NCBI RefSeq assembly: GCF_012926525.1
Contig: NZ_JABBNI010000067.1
Coordinates: 62,001 to 126,000 of the forward strand
Direction: 5' to 3'
DNA: 64,000 bases
Source of the DNA: Clostridium muellerianum
GTDB taxonomy: Bacteria; Bacillota; Clostridia; Clostridiales; Clostridiaceae
Position 1 is the stretch's first letter. The number at the start of each line of letters is the position of its first letter. Below are positions 9,655-18,176 of this stretch, piece by piece. The notes beneath the pieces were generated by a model. That model did not search any database and was not told where the DNA came from. It saw nothing but the letters and a program-made list of their open reading frames with translations. The position numbers were made by a program, and so were the translations under genes.

Positions 9655-9858
9655 TTAACACTATTCCTCCAGAATTGCTAGTTATACTCTACTTATTGTG
9701 CAAGTGTGTAGTGAAATATTAAAATATTTTAACAAATTTTACTTAATATTATATTTTATTTATATTATATGCTTAAAAATATAATATTTATAAACACATA
9801 TTTTTGATATATAATATAATAAACAAAATAAAAATATAAAGTTAAATTGAGGAAAAAT

Positions 9859-10467
9859 ATGAACTTGAAAAAAGATATAAATAATGTGCATGATAAAAGC
9901 TATAAAGATTTGTATAATGGTAACTCAGAATGGGATGTGTCAACAAGATTTAGAGATATTGTTGAAAATGGAGAATTATTTGGTGATAATATAATAGACT
10001 TTGAATATAACTTATTTGATATAAATAATAAATATTCTAAGGAAGAATTAATAAAAAACAAAAGTATTACATCTGCAATTTTTTTACTTGACCAAAAGGT
10101 AGAACCAAGAGAGTTTTTGGACAGAATAAAAACCATAGCACTATTTTTTGATAGTTTAAATGAAAAAGAACTTCAAGTATTAAAACATTGGATAGAAAAT
10201 TCAGTAGAAGATAGACTTGCAAAAGAAGCAGTAAAAATATTAAGTTCCAGTAAAGAGGAGGTAGAGAGTATGGTAGCAAGCAATGCCTTTATAATTACGG
10301 AGATGGAAAAACATGCACAGGAAAATGGAATAAAAGAAGGAATAAAGGAAGGGGAAAAGAAAAAAGCTATTGAAATGGCAAGAGAAATGCTAAAGGATAA
10401 TGAACCAATAGAAAAAATTAAAAAATATACAAAACTTTCAGATGAAGAAATAGAAGAAATCAAGTGA
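9859..10467 (+). pseudogene. Rpn/PD-(D/E)XK transposase-like nuclease with in-frame internal deletion
   Basis: The frame is open (202 residues from ATG 9859 behind GAGGA) but the protein looks internally deleted. It begins [12 protein letters not shown], the usual N-terminus of the family, and jumps straight to [16 protein letters not shown], which in full-length relatives (about 300 residues) follows the roughly 100-residue nuclease core. The C-terminal part is intact, with [13 protein letters not shown] and the charged [15 protein letters not shown] tail. The catalytic Asp/Glu/Lys residues are therefore missing. Its stop codon lies in the repeat that follows. Comparison with full-length relatives is from memory. 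Confidence 0.7.
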
Positions 10468-10577
10468 TTCTTAGGTTCAGATGGAATTTTATTGTTGACA
10501 TCACAAAGGGATTAGGCGCTTATAAAGAAATGTAAAATATAAACACCTTAAAATAAAAGATTCCATCAAGCTGAAGA
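10459..10577 (+). repeat. Dispersed structured repeat, copy R2
   Basis: Starts ATCAAGTGATTCTTAGGTTC and forms a hairpin in which TTCAGATGGAAT pairs with ATTCCATC and TGAAG at 10559-10576. The ATCAAGTGA at its left end provides the last two codons and stop of the upstream Rpn-like gene. It lacks the 3' block seen in R1 and R4. Confidence 0.55.
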
Positions 10578-10591
10578 TGATATTTACCTTA

Positions 10592-10620
10592 GAGCAGTAG
10601 TTAATTCTACTGCTTTTTAT
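10592..10620 (+). terminator. Intrinsic terminator
   Basis: AGCAGTAG/CTACTGCT stem followed by TTTTTAT, downstream of the Rpn-like gene and repeat R2. Confidence 0.7.
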
Positions 10621-10650
10621 ATGTTCACCAAGAGCAATAGAATCTTAAAA

Positions 10651-10755
10651 AAGCAAGGAATTGTGTTATAGCAGATTCGCTATGTCCATAAGTTCCTTGG
10701 GGATGTTGTGGGGCTATGGTTGAATTTTCTAATAGAGGTTTCACTCAAAAGTTTT
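10651..10755 (+). repeat. Structured intergenic element, copy B
   Basis: Second copy of the element at 5539-5660. CAAGGAA at 10654 pairs with TTCCTTG at 10693, around an inner hairpin ATAGCagattcGCTAT. The 3' block CCTTGGGGA to CTAATA (10695-10734) is shared. The surrounding stretch 10621-10998 holds no other recognisable gene; the minus-strand frame across it is a chance one. Confidence 0.5.
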
Positions 10756-10998
10756 AAAAGCCGCAAATTTATCTGTTTCAATAAATATTGATTATATAGG
10801 AATAAAAATGATATAATTGGTTTCGGCAACAAAACTATCCTTTTGGATAGTTTTGTGTTGTAAGTGAGTTCAATTATATTCAAGAATGGGATTACTGTTT
10901 TTGTATAAGAAATTATTAAATTTGTAATACATAAAGAAAAAATCTAAAAAACAGTGTAAAAACTTTGCACTGACGGATTAATTAGAGGAGGACACGTT

Positions 10999-12123
10999 AT
11001 GAAAATTTCAAAGAAAGATGCATTGGCATGGTTTGAATTTTTTTCAATATTACCAGAAGATGAGGAAATTATGATAAAGCAACAAGAAATCATTTATGCT
11101 ACCTTTGCACAAATTGAGGCAGCTATAGATCATAGAAATGATATGTTAATGTCAGAAATTAAAAACTTAAAAAACTTGGAGAATAGAACTTTTTTTGTTG
11201 GAAATGAAAGCAAATTCTCTAAAGGATGCCGTTCTTGTTTGACAGGAACTGGTTTGAGTGCAATAAGAAAAACTAATAAATGTAATATAGAGTGTAAGTT
11301 CTGTTATAATTATGGAGAACTAGAAAGTATTCCTCCAATTGGCGAAGGTATGTGGGAAATTGGAGGTACAAAATTTTATGAGAAGGATATTGATCTACTT
11401 CTTTCTATACATAAGAAGCCTACTGGCATTTCCTACGTTTATTTAGAGCCATTCATGGAAATTGAAAAATACTATTCGGTTATAAAGAAATTTAGTGATG
11501 CTGAAATTTATCAACATTTATATACAAATGGTACTTTAGCTACGGAAGAAACATTGAAAGCATTAGGTGAAGCTGGGCTTGATGAAATACGTTTCAACCT
11601 GGGTGCATCTAATTGTTCAGATAAGGTTATTGAAAATATTAAAATAGCGAAAAAATATATTAAAAATGTAGGTATTGAAACTCCAATGACTCCTGAGTTT
11701 TTTGAAGCGTTTTTTAAGAAAAAACAAGCAATTTTAGATACAAAACTTGATTTTATAAATTGCGCAGAATTACATTTAAATGAGAATAACATAGACAATT
11801 ATTATGGAGAAAACATGTATATTGCAAGACAGGGCTATGTATCTCCAATATGGAGCAGGGAATTAACTTTTAAATTTATGAAGGTAGCTGCTGAAGAAAA
11901 CTGGGATTTAGTAGTTCATGATTGCTCAAATCACACAAAGTTTGCCAGAGATTTGAATTTAAGTAGCAAAGAGGGTAAGTGGTTCGGATCAAGTAGTTAT
12001 GCTTGCGAGTTTTCTAAGATACCATATGAAGCATTTTTACCAATACTACGTGATGACAATTTCAAATTTTTAAGTGAAGAAGAATTGCCTGATGGTTATA
12101 AACCAGGAGAGTTAATTTTTTAG
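10999..12123 (+). CDS. Radical SAM protein of unknown function
   Basis: 374 residues; the RBS GAGGAGG lies 9 bases before ATG. The radical SAM cluster motif is CNIECKFC (CxxxCxxC) at about residues 94-101, preceded by another Cys pair, KGCRSC. The following region is a partial TIM barrel (YVYLEPFMEIE, HLYTNGTLATEETL, LDEIRFNLG). No SPASM domain is evident at the C-terminus. The gene stands alone with its own terminator. A 44-base relic of the 3' end of a close relative lies at 17002. Fold assignment is firm; substrate is unknown. Confidence 0.85.
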   Translation: MKISKKDALAWFEFFSILPEDEEIMIKQQEIIYATFAQIEAAIDHRNDMLMSEIKNLKNLENRTFFVGNESKFSKGCRSCLTGTGLSAIRKTNKCNIECKFCYNYGELESIPPIGEGMWEIGGTKFYEKDIDLLLSIHKKPTGISYVYLEPFMEIEKYYSVIKKFSDAEIYQHLYTNGTLATEETLKALGEAGLDEIRFNLGASNCSDKVIENIKIAKKYIKNVGIETPMTPEFFEAFFKKKQAILDTKLDFINCAELHLNENNIDNYYGENMYIARQGYVSPIWSRELTFKFMKVAAEENWDLVVHDCSNHTKFARDLNLSSKEGKWFGSSSYACEFSKIPYEAFLPILRDDNFKFLSEEELPDGYKPGELIF

Positions 12124-12263
12124 AGTGTATTGACAATTAAAATATGGATTCCCATTTTGTAGTATTAAATTAATTTATGTTAACGATCATTGGGGGGCTG
12201 ATAGTAAGTTTTGACAGAACTTTCTTTTGTAAAACCCATCTGAGCCAATAGTAAAAGGCTAAA

Positions 12264-12326
12264 CTTAAAACACCTATCAATATGCAATTAAGACTTCTTA
12301 ATTTGCATATTGATAGGTGTTTTAAG
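12264..12326. terminator. Very long near-perfect hairpin between convergent genes
   Basis: CTTAAAACACCTATCAATATG on the left pairs with its complement on the right; the stem is about 29 bp with one bulge and a loop of about 4 bases. It sits between the radical SAM gene and the convergent CDP-alcohol transferase gene. It may be a bidirectional terminator or the remains of a palindromic mobile element. Confidence 0.65.
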
Positions 12327-12360
12327 TTTATTAGCCACTACATATAGTATAAACAGAAGA

Positions 12361-12882
12361 TTATATTTTTTTAATCTTAAGCTTTGAACTCATAAGATAA
12401 GAAAGAAGTACTACTAAAATAATTGATAGAAACATGAAAATATCATTACTGGGTGCAGCCAATGAAAAAAGTGCAATAGCAGAGCCGGAAGCTGTTATAG
12501 GAATTCCAGTAAATTTTTCAGGTAATTCGCTTAAATTATACTTGGCTAATTTGTAACAGCCCTTCATAATATACATTAATAAAAGGCAAGTTCCTAATAT
12601 TTCTACATATTTAAGATTGAGAAAATAGTACTTTATAAATATTAGAAGAGCTGGTGCAACTCCAAAAGAAACCAAATCTGCTAAAGAATCTAGTTCTTTT
12701 TCAAAGTTAGTAGCTGGATATGAAAATTTAGTAATTCTAACATTATATACGTCTATGAAAGCTGAAATAATTATTAAAACAGCAGCAAAAATGTAATTTT
12801 GATTAAAAGTCTGCATTATGGACATAACTCCTAATGATAAATTAGTAAGTGAAAGTAAATTAGGTATAGATATTTTTAACAT
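12361..12882 (-). CDS. CDP-alcohol phosphatidyltransferase (PssA-like) with degenerate catalytic motif
   Basis: 173 residues, the normal size of Gram-positive PssA, with the expected N-terminus IPNLLSLTNLSLG and about six membrane helices. The family motif D-xx-DG-xx-AR-x8-G-xxx-D-xxx-D is only partly kept. The first half reads DVYNVRITK, so the second Asp is Asn, Gly is Val, Ala is Thr and Arg is Lys. The G of the second half is Glu (NFEKELDSLAD), while its two Asp residues remain. PssA makes phosphatidylserine from CDP-diacylglycerol and serine; here activity is doubtful. It follows the TVP38 gene by 12 bases in one operon. Confidence 0.8.
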   Translation of the reverse strand: MLKISIPNLLSLTNLSLGVMSIMQTFNQNYIFAAVLIIISAFIDVYNVRITKFSYPATNFEKELDSLADLVSFGVAPALLIFIKYYFLNLKYVEILGTCLLLMYIMKGCYKLAKYNLSELPEKFTGIPITASGSAIALFSLAAPSNDIFMFLSIILVVLLSYLMSSKLKIKKI

Positions 12883-12894
12883 GTAATCACTCCT

Positions 12895-13611
12895 TTAGTT
12901 AACTTTGTATGACTCTTGAGAGTCTTTATTATATGAAAGTTTATTTATAAGTTTATCCTTGTATAGCACACCTAGAATAAAGGATATTAAAGCCAGCAAG
13001 GATACTATTATCGTTGATGTATAGTTTCTATAATGAAGGTTGGCACCAATGCTTACAGATGCTAAAAGCCATGGAAATCTGCTAACAAGTAAGATTCCAA
13101 AAAACTTTAGAGGTTTTATAGGAGTCAACCCTGCAACGTATATCAAAAAATCTTTTGGCAATCCAGGGACTAAGAAAACAATGAATAAAATTATGGAGAA
13201 TTTTTTGCTGTCCATAATATCTTTTATCCATTGAGAGTTCTTTTCATTCAATAGCTTTTCTACAAAAGACCCACCTAACATTCTAGTAAAATAAAAGGCT
13301 ATAATAGCTCCAAGCAGCATACCCACCATTGAATAGATTAGACCTATGGGTACTCCATAAATATATCCACCAGCAATTTGAATTATTTCTCCAGGAATTG
13401 GAGCAATCACTGTTTGAAGTACTTGAAATGCAATGAATACAATAGAACCTGAATTCTTTAAAGAAACTATATAACTTCTGAATTTATCAGGTGACATAGT
13501 CAATTCAAGGATGGTGGGTAAATATTTTACCAATATTATAGCTGTAAAAACACCTAATAAAACCAGTAATGTTTTACAAACTAAATTTTTTTTGGATTTA
13601 TTCATAATCAT
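12895..13611 (-). CDS. TVP38/TMEM64 (VTT/DedA-like) membrane protein
   Basis: 238 residues. An N-terminal helix is followed by a re-entrant/VTT domain, recognised by QTVIAPIPGEIIQIAGGYIYG, GAIIAFYFTRMLGG and FLVPGLPKDFLIYVAGLT. Members of this superfamily act in lipid scrambling or membrane homeostasis. It is the first gene of a two-gene operon with the PssA-like gene and is divergent from a two-component system. That arrangement suggests the kinase/regulator pair may control envelope lipid functions (inference). Confidence 0.87.
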   Translation of the reverse strand: MIMNKSKKNLVCKTLLVLLGVFTAIILVKYLPTILELTMSPDKFRSYIVSLKNSGSIVFIAFQVLQTVIAPIPGEIIQIAGGYIYGVPIGLIYSMVGMLLGAIIAFYFTRMLGGSFVEKLLNEKNSQWIKDIMDSKKFSIILFIVFLVPGLPKDFLIYVAGLTPIKPLKFFGILLVSRFPWLLASVSIGANLHYRNYTSTIIVSLLALISFILGVLYKDKLINKLSYNKDSQESYKVN

Positions 13612-13659
13612 TTTATCCTTTCCTGTATATTGTATTATTTAACATTTTATTAGAAACAT

Positions 13660-13698
13660 CTTAAGATTTGGATATAATAAATCTTAAAAATTCTTAAG
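13660..13698. promoter_or_regulatory. Candidate response-regulator operator (CTTAAG repeats)
   Basis: CTTAAG at 13660, CTTAAA at 13683 and CTTAAG at 13693. The last two are exactly 10 bases apart, the geometry used by OmpR-type regulators. The site lies in the divergent region between the TVP38 operon and the regulator gene. Similar CTTAAG repeats precede the ABC operon at 49236. Confidence 0.45.
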
Positions 13699-13766
13699 TC
13701 GTTTAAATAGTATAGATTTTAAATCTATTGCAATATATACTAATAATGAAATGGAGGGGAAATAGC

Positions 13767-14456
13767 ATGAAGAATATTTTGGTTGCAGATGATAATGAAG
13801 AAATAAGGGAGATAGTTCGTGTTTTATTAGAAAGTGAAGGTTATAATATAATAGAAGCTGTGGATGGCGAAGATGCTGTAGTTAAAGTTAACGAAAATAT
13901 AGACTTAATCATACTTGATATAATGATGCCTGTAAAATCTGGATTTAAAGCATGTATAGAAATTCGTGAAAAAACAAGTGCACCCATTTTACTTTTAACT
14001 GCCAAAACACAAGATTCAGATAAATGTATGGGATTTTCTTCAGGATGTGATGACTATCTATCTAAACCATTTTCCTATACAGAACTTGTTTCAAGAGTTA
14101 AGGCATTACTTAGAAGGTACTATGTATATAAAGGAAAAGAAAAGGTTAGCTCAAATGAAGGCATAAATATAGAAGGATTAACTATAAATACAACCTCGAA
14201 TGAAGTATCAATAGATAATGAAGAAGTTATACTTACTGAAACTGAATATGAAATATTATTACTTATGGCTCAGCATAGAAAAAAGGTATTTTCAGCACAA
14301 AATTTATATGAAAGCATTTGGAAAGAACCATATTTTTATTCTTGTAATAATACGATTATGGTACATATAAGAAATCTAAGGAGAAAATTAGAAAAGGATC
14401 CACAAAACCCTAGATATATAAAAACAGTATGGGGAAAGGGGTATAGGATTGAATAA
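13767..14456 (+). CDS. Response regulator, OmpR family (VanR-like)
   Basis: 229 residues from ATG 13767, chosen because GGAGGGG precedes it by 8 bases; an upstream in-frame start at 13728 has no ribosome site. Receiver residues are VADDNEE, phospho-Asp in LIILDIMMPVKSG, LLLTAK and YLSKPFSYTELVSRV. The C-terminal winged helix ends RYIKTVWGKGYRIE. It overlaps the kinase gene by 8 bases. The likely targets are itself and the divergent lipid/membrane operon. Confidence 0.93.
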   Translation: MKNILVADDNEEIREIVRVLLESEGYNIIEAVDGEDAVVKVNENIDLIILDIMMPVKSGFKACIEIREKTSAPILLLTAKTQDSDKCMGFSSGCDDYLSKPFSYTELVSRVKALLRRYYVYKGKEKVSSNEGINIEGLTINTTSNEVSIDNEEVILTETEYEILLLMAQHRKKVFSAQNLYESIWKEPYFYSCNNTIMVHIRNLRRKLEKDPQNPRYIKTVWGKGYRIE

Positions 14457-15765
14457 GAAGTTTTTATGTACAAAATTAGAATTTAAGTTAATTTTAAGCA
14501 TAATATTCTCGTTTACAATAGCTTGTATAATCTTCATTTTATTAGAAACTATAGGGGAAAGTATGCTAGACAGTCACTTCGGTAAAAATTCTTTTATGAA
14601 TAACCAAAAAAATCAAGCTATATCCGATTTTTCAAAATACGTATCGGATAATAATTTAAAAATAAGCGATCATGATAAAATAACTCAATGGGTTCGTAAA
14701 GAGAAATATGTGAGTCTTTATATCTACAAGGACAAGCAGTTGGTTTACAATTCTGATATAAATGATGCAACTATCTACTATGGGAAACCTGAGGAAAATC
14801 CATTTATGTCTGGTGGTTCGCTTTATGAGGTTAAATTTGCTGACACAGATGCAAAAATGTATATGGAGTGCTTTTTTCAATATAAATATTATTACATTGT
14901 AAGTATCTTTGATGGTGTAATTGCTTTTTTATGCTTTATAGTGATTATGTTGGTTCTAATAAAAAGAAAGACTACATACATAGGAACACTTGAGAATGAA
15001 TTAAAGATATTAGAAGGTGGTAACTTAAGTCATGAAATTACCATTAGTGGAAGAGATGAACTTGCTTCTTTAGCTCAAGGCATTAATGAGATGAGAAAAT
15101 CATTTATTGAACGATTAGATAGTGAAAATAAAGCTCATTTAGCTAATAGCGAGTTGATTACTGCAATGTCACATGATTTAAGAACACCTCTTACCGCATT
15201 GGTAGGATATTTAGATATAATAGAATACAAAAAGTATAAGACAGATGAAAATTTAAAGCAGTATATTCACAATAGCAGGGAAAAAGCATATCAAATTAAA
15301 TATCTTTCAGATAAATTATTTGAATATTTTATAGTGTTTAATACTAATGGTGATGATCTGGAAGTAGAAACCTTTGATGGAAATGAACTTTTAGAACAGT
15401 TGATGGAGGAACAAATTTTTATATTAGAAGACAATGGATTTAACTTTCAAATAGATTCATGTAATACAACTTTCCGTATAGAAGTAAATTTGATTTCAAT
15501 ACGCAGAGTTTTTGATAATATTTTTTCTAATATTATTAAATATGCAGATAAAGTGGTGCCAATTAAAGTTGAATATTACATACAAGATCAGATAGTAAAC
15601 ATTTGTGTTGAGAACAAAGTAAGTAATAATTTAAAAGCAGTAAGCAGCACAGGAATAGGCTTAAAAACATGTAAAAAAATTATGGAAAGACATAACGGAC
15701 AAATTGTTGCTACAAAACAAAATAATATCTTTTCTGTGCAAATTAGGCTGCCTATAAAGCTGTAA
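14449..15765 (+). CDS. Sensor histidine kinase (VanS-like)
   Basis: 438 residues, TTG start inside the end of the regulator gene. Two membrane helices (about residues 12-32 and 150-170) flank an external domain of roughly 115 residues. A HAMP region (about 180-225), HisKA with MSHDLRTPLTALVGY and a HATPase domain (IFSNIIKYAD, STGIGLKTCKKIMERH) follow. The D/G box that normally reads DNGxG is weak (VENKVSN). Partner of the regulator at 13767. The ligand is unknown; resemblance to VanS suggests an envelope signal. Confidence 0.9.
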   Translation: MNKKFLCTKLEFKLILSIIFSFTIACIIFILLETIGESMLDSHFGKNSFMNNQKNQAISDFSKYVSDNNLKISDHDKITQWVRKEKYVSLYIYKDKQLVYNSDINDATIYYGKPEENPFMSGGSLYEVKFADTDAKMYMECFFQYKYYYIVSIFDGVIAFLCFIVIMLVLIKRKTTYIGTLENELKILEGGNLSHEITISGRDELASLAQGINEMRKSFIERLDSENKAHLANSELITAMSHDLRTPLTALVGYLDIIEYKKYKTDENLKQYIHNSREKAYQIKYLSDKLFEYFIVFNTNGDDLEVETFDGNELLEQLMEEQIFILEDNGFNFQIDSCNTTFRIEVNLISIRRVFDNIFSNIIKYADKVVPIKVEYYIQDQIVNICVENKVSNNLKAVSSTGIGLKTCKKIMERHNGQIVATKQNNIFSVQIRLPIKL

Positions 15766-15829
15766 AGTTGATAGCAGACATTATCAGCTGTAGCTTGACT
15801 TATAATTAATAAGGGGAGGACAACTGTAA

Positions 15830-15910
15830 ATGAAACGAATATTGATTATTGAGGATGATTTATCCTTAGCGAATGGCATAGCGCTTGCCTTAAAGGATAT
15901 GGTTTGTTAA
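15830..15910 (+). pseudogene. Truncated duplicate of the 5' end of the regulator gene at 17499
   Basis: The first 68 bases match 17499-17566 at 66 positions, including the ribosome site region upstream, and then diverge to a stop after 26 codons (ending KDMVC). Only the first receiver strand is encoded, so it cannot be functional. It marks an abortive duplication or a recombination scar at the edge of the transferred module. Confidence 0.85.
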
Positions 15911-15928
15911 TGCTTGCAGGAGGTCATT

Positions 15929-16000
15929 GTGAAGCCTTGGTTTAACTTACTACTTAAAGGATTTACTGCATTTAACACATTCATTTTAGGTTTATTATAA
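15929..16000 (+). CDS. Possible 23-residue hydrophobic peptide
   Basis: GTG start with AGGAGG five bases upstream, encoding a short peptide KPWFNLLLKGFTAFNTFILG plus a few residues. Its composition (one membrane span, two Lys) resembles small type I toxin peptides or a leader. It could equally be a fragment of a lost gene, because it lies in a scar zone. No antisense RNA can be shown from sequence. Confidence 0.3.
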   Translation: MKPWFNLLLKGFTAFNTFILGLL

Positions 16001-16070
16001 AAGATTAATAAGAAGTGAATTAATTAAAATCTTTAGTGTTATCGGCATTTATAGATAAGTATAAAGAATA

Positions 16071-16108
16071 GAGTTTACTGTAGTAAGTATCAGTAAACTC
16101 TATTTTTT
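16071..16108. terminator. Intrinsic terminator, convergent
   Basis: GAGTTTACTG/CAGTAAACTC stem with a 10-base loop and TATTTTTTAA tail, between the scar zone and the convergent secreted-protein gene. Confidence 0.75.
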
Positions 16109-16129
16109 AAAAATAATTTAAGTATATAT

Positions 16130-16831
16130 TTATCTTGCAGAACGAGCTATTTTTATACACTTACCATCATCGCTTTTTAAAAGTAATAAATTTTTATTTT
16201 GACCTGGGAAGTATTCCCATCTATTATCTAGATCCCAAATACATCTACTAAGAAGTTCTGCATCTTCTTTATTGTTAATTATCCCGGTACTTAGTAAAAA
16301 GTTAACAGTATAATCTGGATACTGTGCAGAACTTGGTTTAGTACGAACATGATTTCTTATTTTTACAGCATCATCATAAGTTAAAATTCCATAAAGAGAA
16401 TAGCTTCTAGTATCACCAGTATCTGCAATTATCATATTAAACATACCATCTCCTGCTTGTAAAATTGCAGCACTGTAGAAATTGTCTTCAGGAAATGCTT
16501 TTTCCTTATATTCAGTTGCCAAACTATATAAACTGAAGGAAATATTATTTGCAATGCTTCTACTTAAACCATTTTTAACTAAAGTATCTCGTATACCATC
16601 AACTGTAGGGCAATTATTTGTGGCAACAAAATATTGACTTAGACCAATTAACATAGCCCCATTCAAAGAGGTGTAATAATTAAATTTTTGATTTAATATT
16701 ATTGATTTTGTAGAAGTTTTTGATGCAGTAATATTATCTACCGATTTAGCTTGTACATTAGTTAAAGCTAAACTAGAAGATAATACTAATCCACATATAA
16801 CAGAAGATAATATTTTAACATTTTTTTTCAT
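16130..16831 (-). CDS. Secreted protein of unknown function
   Basis: 233 residues with a clear signal peptide (MKKN start, hydrophobic core, cleavage expected after VQA at residue 28). The mature part has no motif that I recognise; it contains TVDGIRDTLVKNGL, a central FNMIIADTGDTRSYSLYGIL segment and a basic end (CIKIARSAR). The RBS GAGAGG lies upstream on the minus strand. Both neighbours are debris, so it stands alone. Confidence 0.7.
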   Translation of the reverse strand: MKKNVKILSSVICGLVLSSSLALTNVQAKSVDNITASKTSTKSIILNQKFNYYTSLNGAMLIGLSQYFVATNNCPTVDGIRDTLVKNGLSRSIANNISFSLYSLATEYKEKAFPEDNFYSAAILQAGDGMFNMIIADTGDTRSYSLYGILTYDDAVKIRNHVRTKPSSAQYPDYTVNFLLSTGIINNKEDAELLSRCIWDLDNRWEYFPGQNKNLLLLKSDDGKCIKIARSAR

Positions 16832-17001
16832 AACATCAATCCTCTCTTGTATAATATTTTGAAATTTTGCAATTATACTAATAATTTACATATAATATAA
16901 CGTTTATTTATTTAATTGTCAAAAAAGAAAAATATTTACTATTTGGAAATAGAATATATAAGTCTATAATCCATCGATATTGTATAAATCTGAATTTTAA
17001 T

Positions 17002-17045
17002 AATCTCAAATTTTTAAGTGAAGAAGAATTGTCTGAGGGCTATTA
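17002..17045 (+). pseudogene. Relic of a second radical SAM gene (3' end only)
   Basis: Encodes NLKFLSEEELSEGY then stop, matching the end of the protein at 10999 (NFKFLSEEELPDGYKPGE) at amino-acid and nucleotide level. Nothing of the rest of the gene is nearby. It shows that a paralogue once stood here and was deleted. The surrounding gene-free stretch 16832-17315 is otherwise A/T-rich without clear features. Confidence 0.6.
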
Positions 17046-17315
17046 GTGTTCTTGAGATAAAATTTGATGGAAAATTTTAATCTTGATATGCACAATATTA
17101 TGAATTTTCAATTAAGGGATGCGTATTTTTAGTGTAGAGTGTTTAACTTTTAACAAAAATAGATTTTTATAAGAAATGTTTTAAATATATTATGAGAATA
17201 AGATATAATAAAGTTATAAAAAGTATTCTTTTGCACAATATTTAAATGATTTAACCTATGTATTAAAAGGTGTACATAAGTTAACTTACTATGAAAAAGG
17301 TGAATATATAAAATT

Positions 17316-17453
17316 ATGAAATGGCAAAAAGTAAGAAATATATACATAAATAAATGGATATTATTTGAGAATATAGAGCCATATTTAAAGGATGGAAAAA
17401 GAATTATTGAAGAGCTTTCTGTGGTTAATTTCCAAAGATGTGGAAAAACCTAA
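17316..17453 (+). pseudogene. Short broken reading frame, probable gene fragment
   Basis: 45 codons, MKWQKVRNIYINKWILFENI and on to RIIEELSVVNFQRCGKT. The first 37 residues look like the start of a small clostridial protein family (about 75-80 residues, from memory). A +1 frame continues plausibly after ELSVVN, suggesting a frameshift. No convincing RBS is present. Low confidence. Confidence 0.35.
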
Positions 17454-17498
17454 AGATAGATGATATGAAGATAATTAACCAAGGGAGGATAATTGTAA

Positions 17499-18176
17499 GT
17501 GAAACGAATATTGATTATTGAGGATGATTTATCCTTAGCTAATGGCATAGCGCTTGCCTTAAAGGACAGTGAATTTACCTTTGTACAAGCACAGGATCTT
17601 CATTTTGCATGGCAAGAGATCGAAAACACGACCTTTGATCTTATCATTTTGGACATCAATCTACCAGATGGGAATGGACTGGATTTTTTGAAAGAGTTAC
17701 GCAGGCACTCTGCTGTTCCGGTGATAATTCTTACCGCCAATGATCTGGAAACAGATGTAGTCACAGGCCTTGAACTAGGAGCAGACGATTATATAACAAA
17801 GCCCTTCAGCTTGATGATATTGAGGGCAAGAGTGGGCGCAAGGCTTCGAAGTGCTGCACCTAGCGTTGAGGATACAATATTGATTAATGGATTTCAATTC
17901 TCCTTTGCAAAAATGGAGTTTTTTAAAAACGGCATTTCCATTGAATTAAGCAAAACTGAACAAAAGTTGCTACGTATTTTGCTTGAAAATAGGGGGCATA
18001 CCCTGACAAGAGCACAATTGGTGGATGGCATATGGACGGACGGTGCCGTATATGTAGACGAAAATGCCCTCTCAGTTACAGTTAAGCGTTTGCGTGATAA
18101 ATTGGAGGATACCCCTTCTTCGCCTGTATATATTAAAACAGTGTACGGTATTGGATATACTTGGGCGGTGGTGTGA
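17499..18176 (+). CDS. Response regulator, OmpR family, of a transferred ABC module
   Basis: 225 residues, GTG start behind GGGAGGAT. Receiver landmarks are IIEDDLSLANG, phospho-Asp in LIILDINLPDGNG, ILTAND and YITKPFSLMILRARV; a winged-helix output domain ends IKTVYGIGYTWAVV. Codons are visibly richer in C and G at third positions than in the flanking genes, a change that starts here and ends near 22480. TGATG joins it to the kinase with one base shared. It would control the ABC genes at 19307-22479. Confidence 0.93.
   Translation: MKRILIIEDDLSLANGIALALKDSEFTFVQAQDLHFAWQEIENTTFDLIILDINLPDGNGLDFLKELRRHSAVPVIILTANDLETDVVTGLELGADDYITKPFSLMILRARVGARLRSAAPSVEDTILINGFQFSFAKMEFFKNGISIELSKTEQKLLRILLENRGHTLTRAQLVDGIWTDGAVYVDENALSVTVKRLRDKLEDTPSSPVYIKTVYGIGYTWAVV

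Noticed and set aside
10680-10883. 67-codon minus-strand frame
   Set aside because: Overlaps structured element B, lacks a ribosome site and has no protein-like features.
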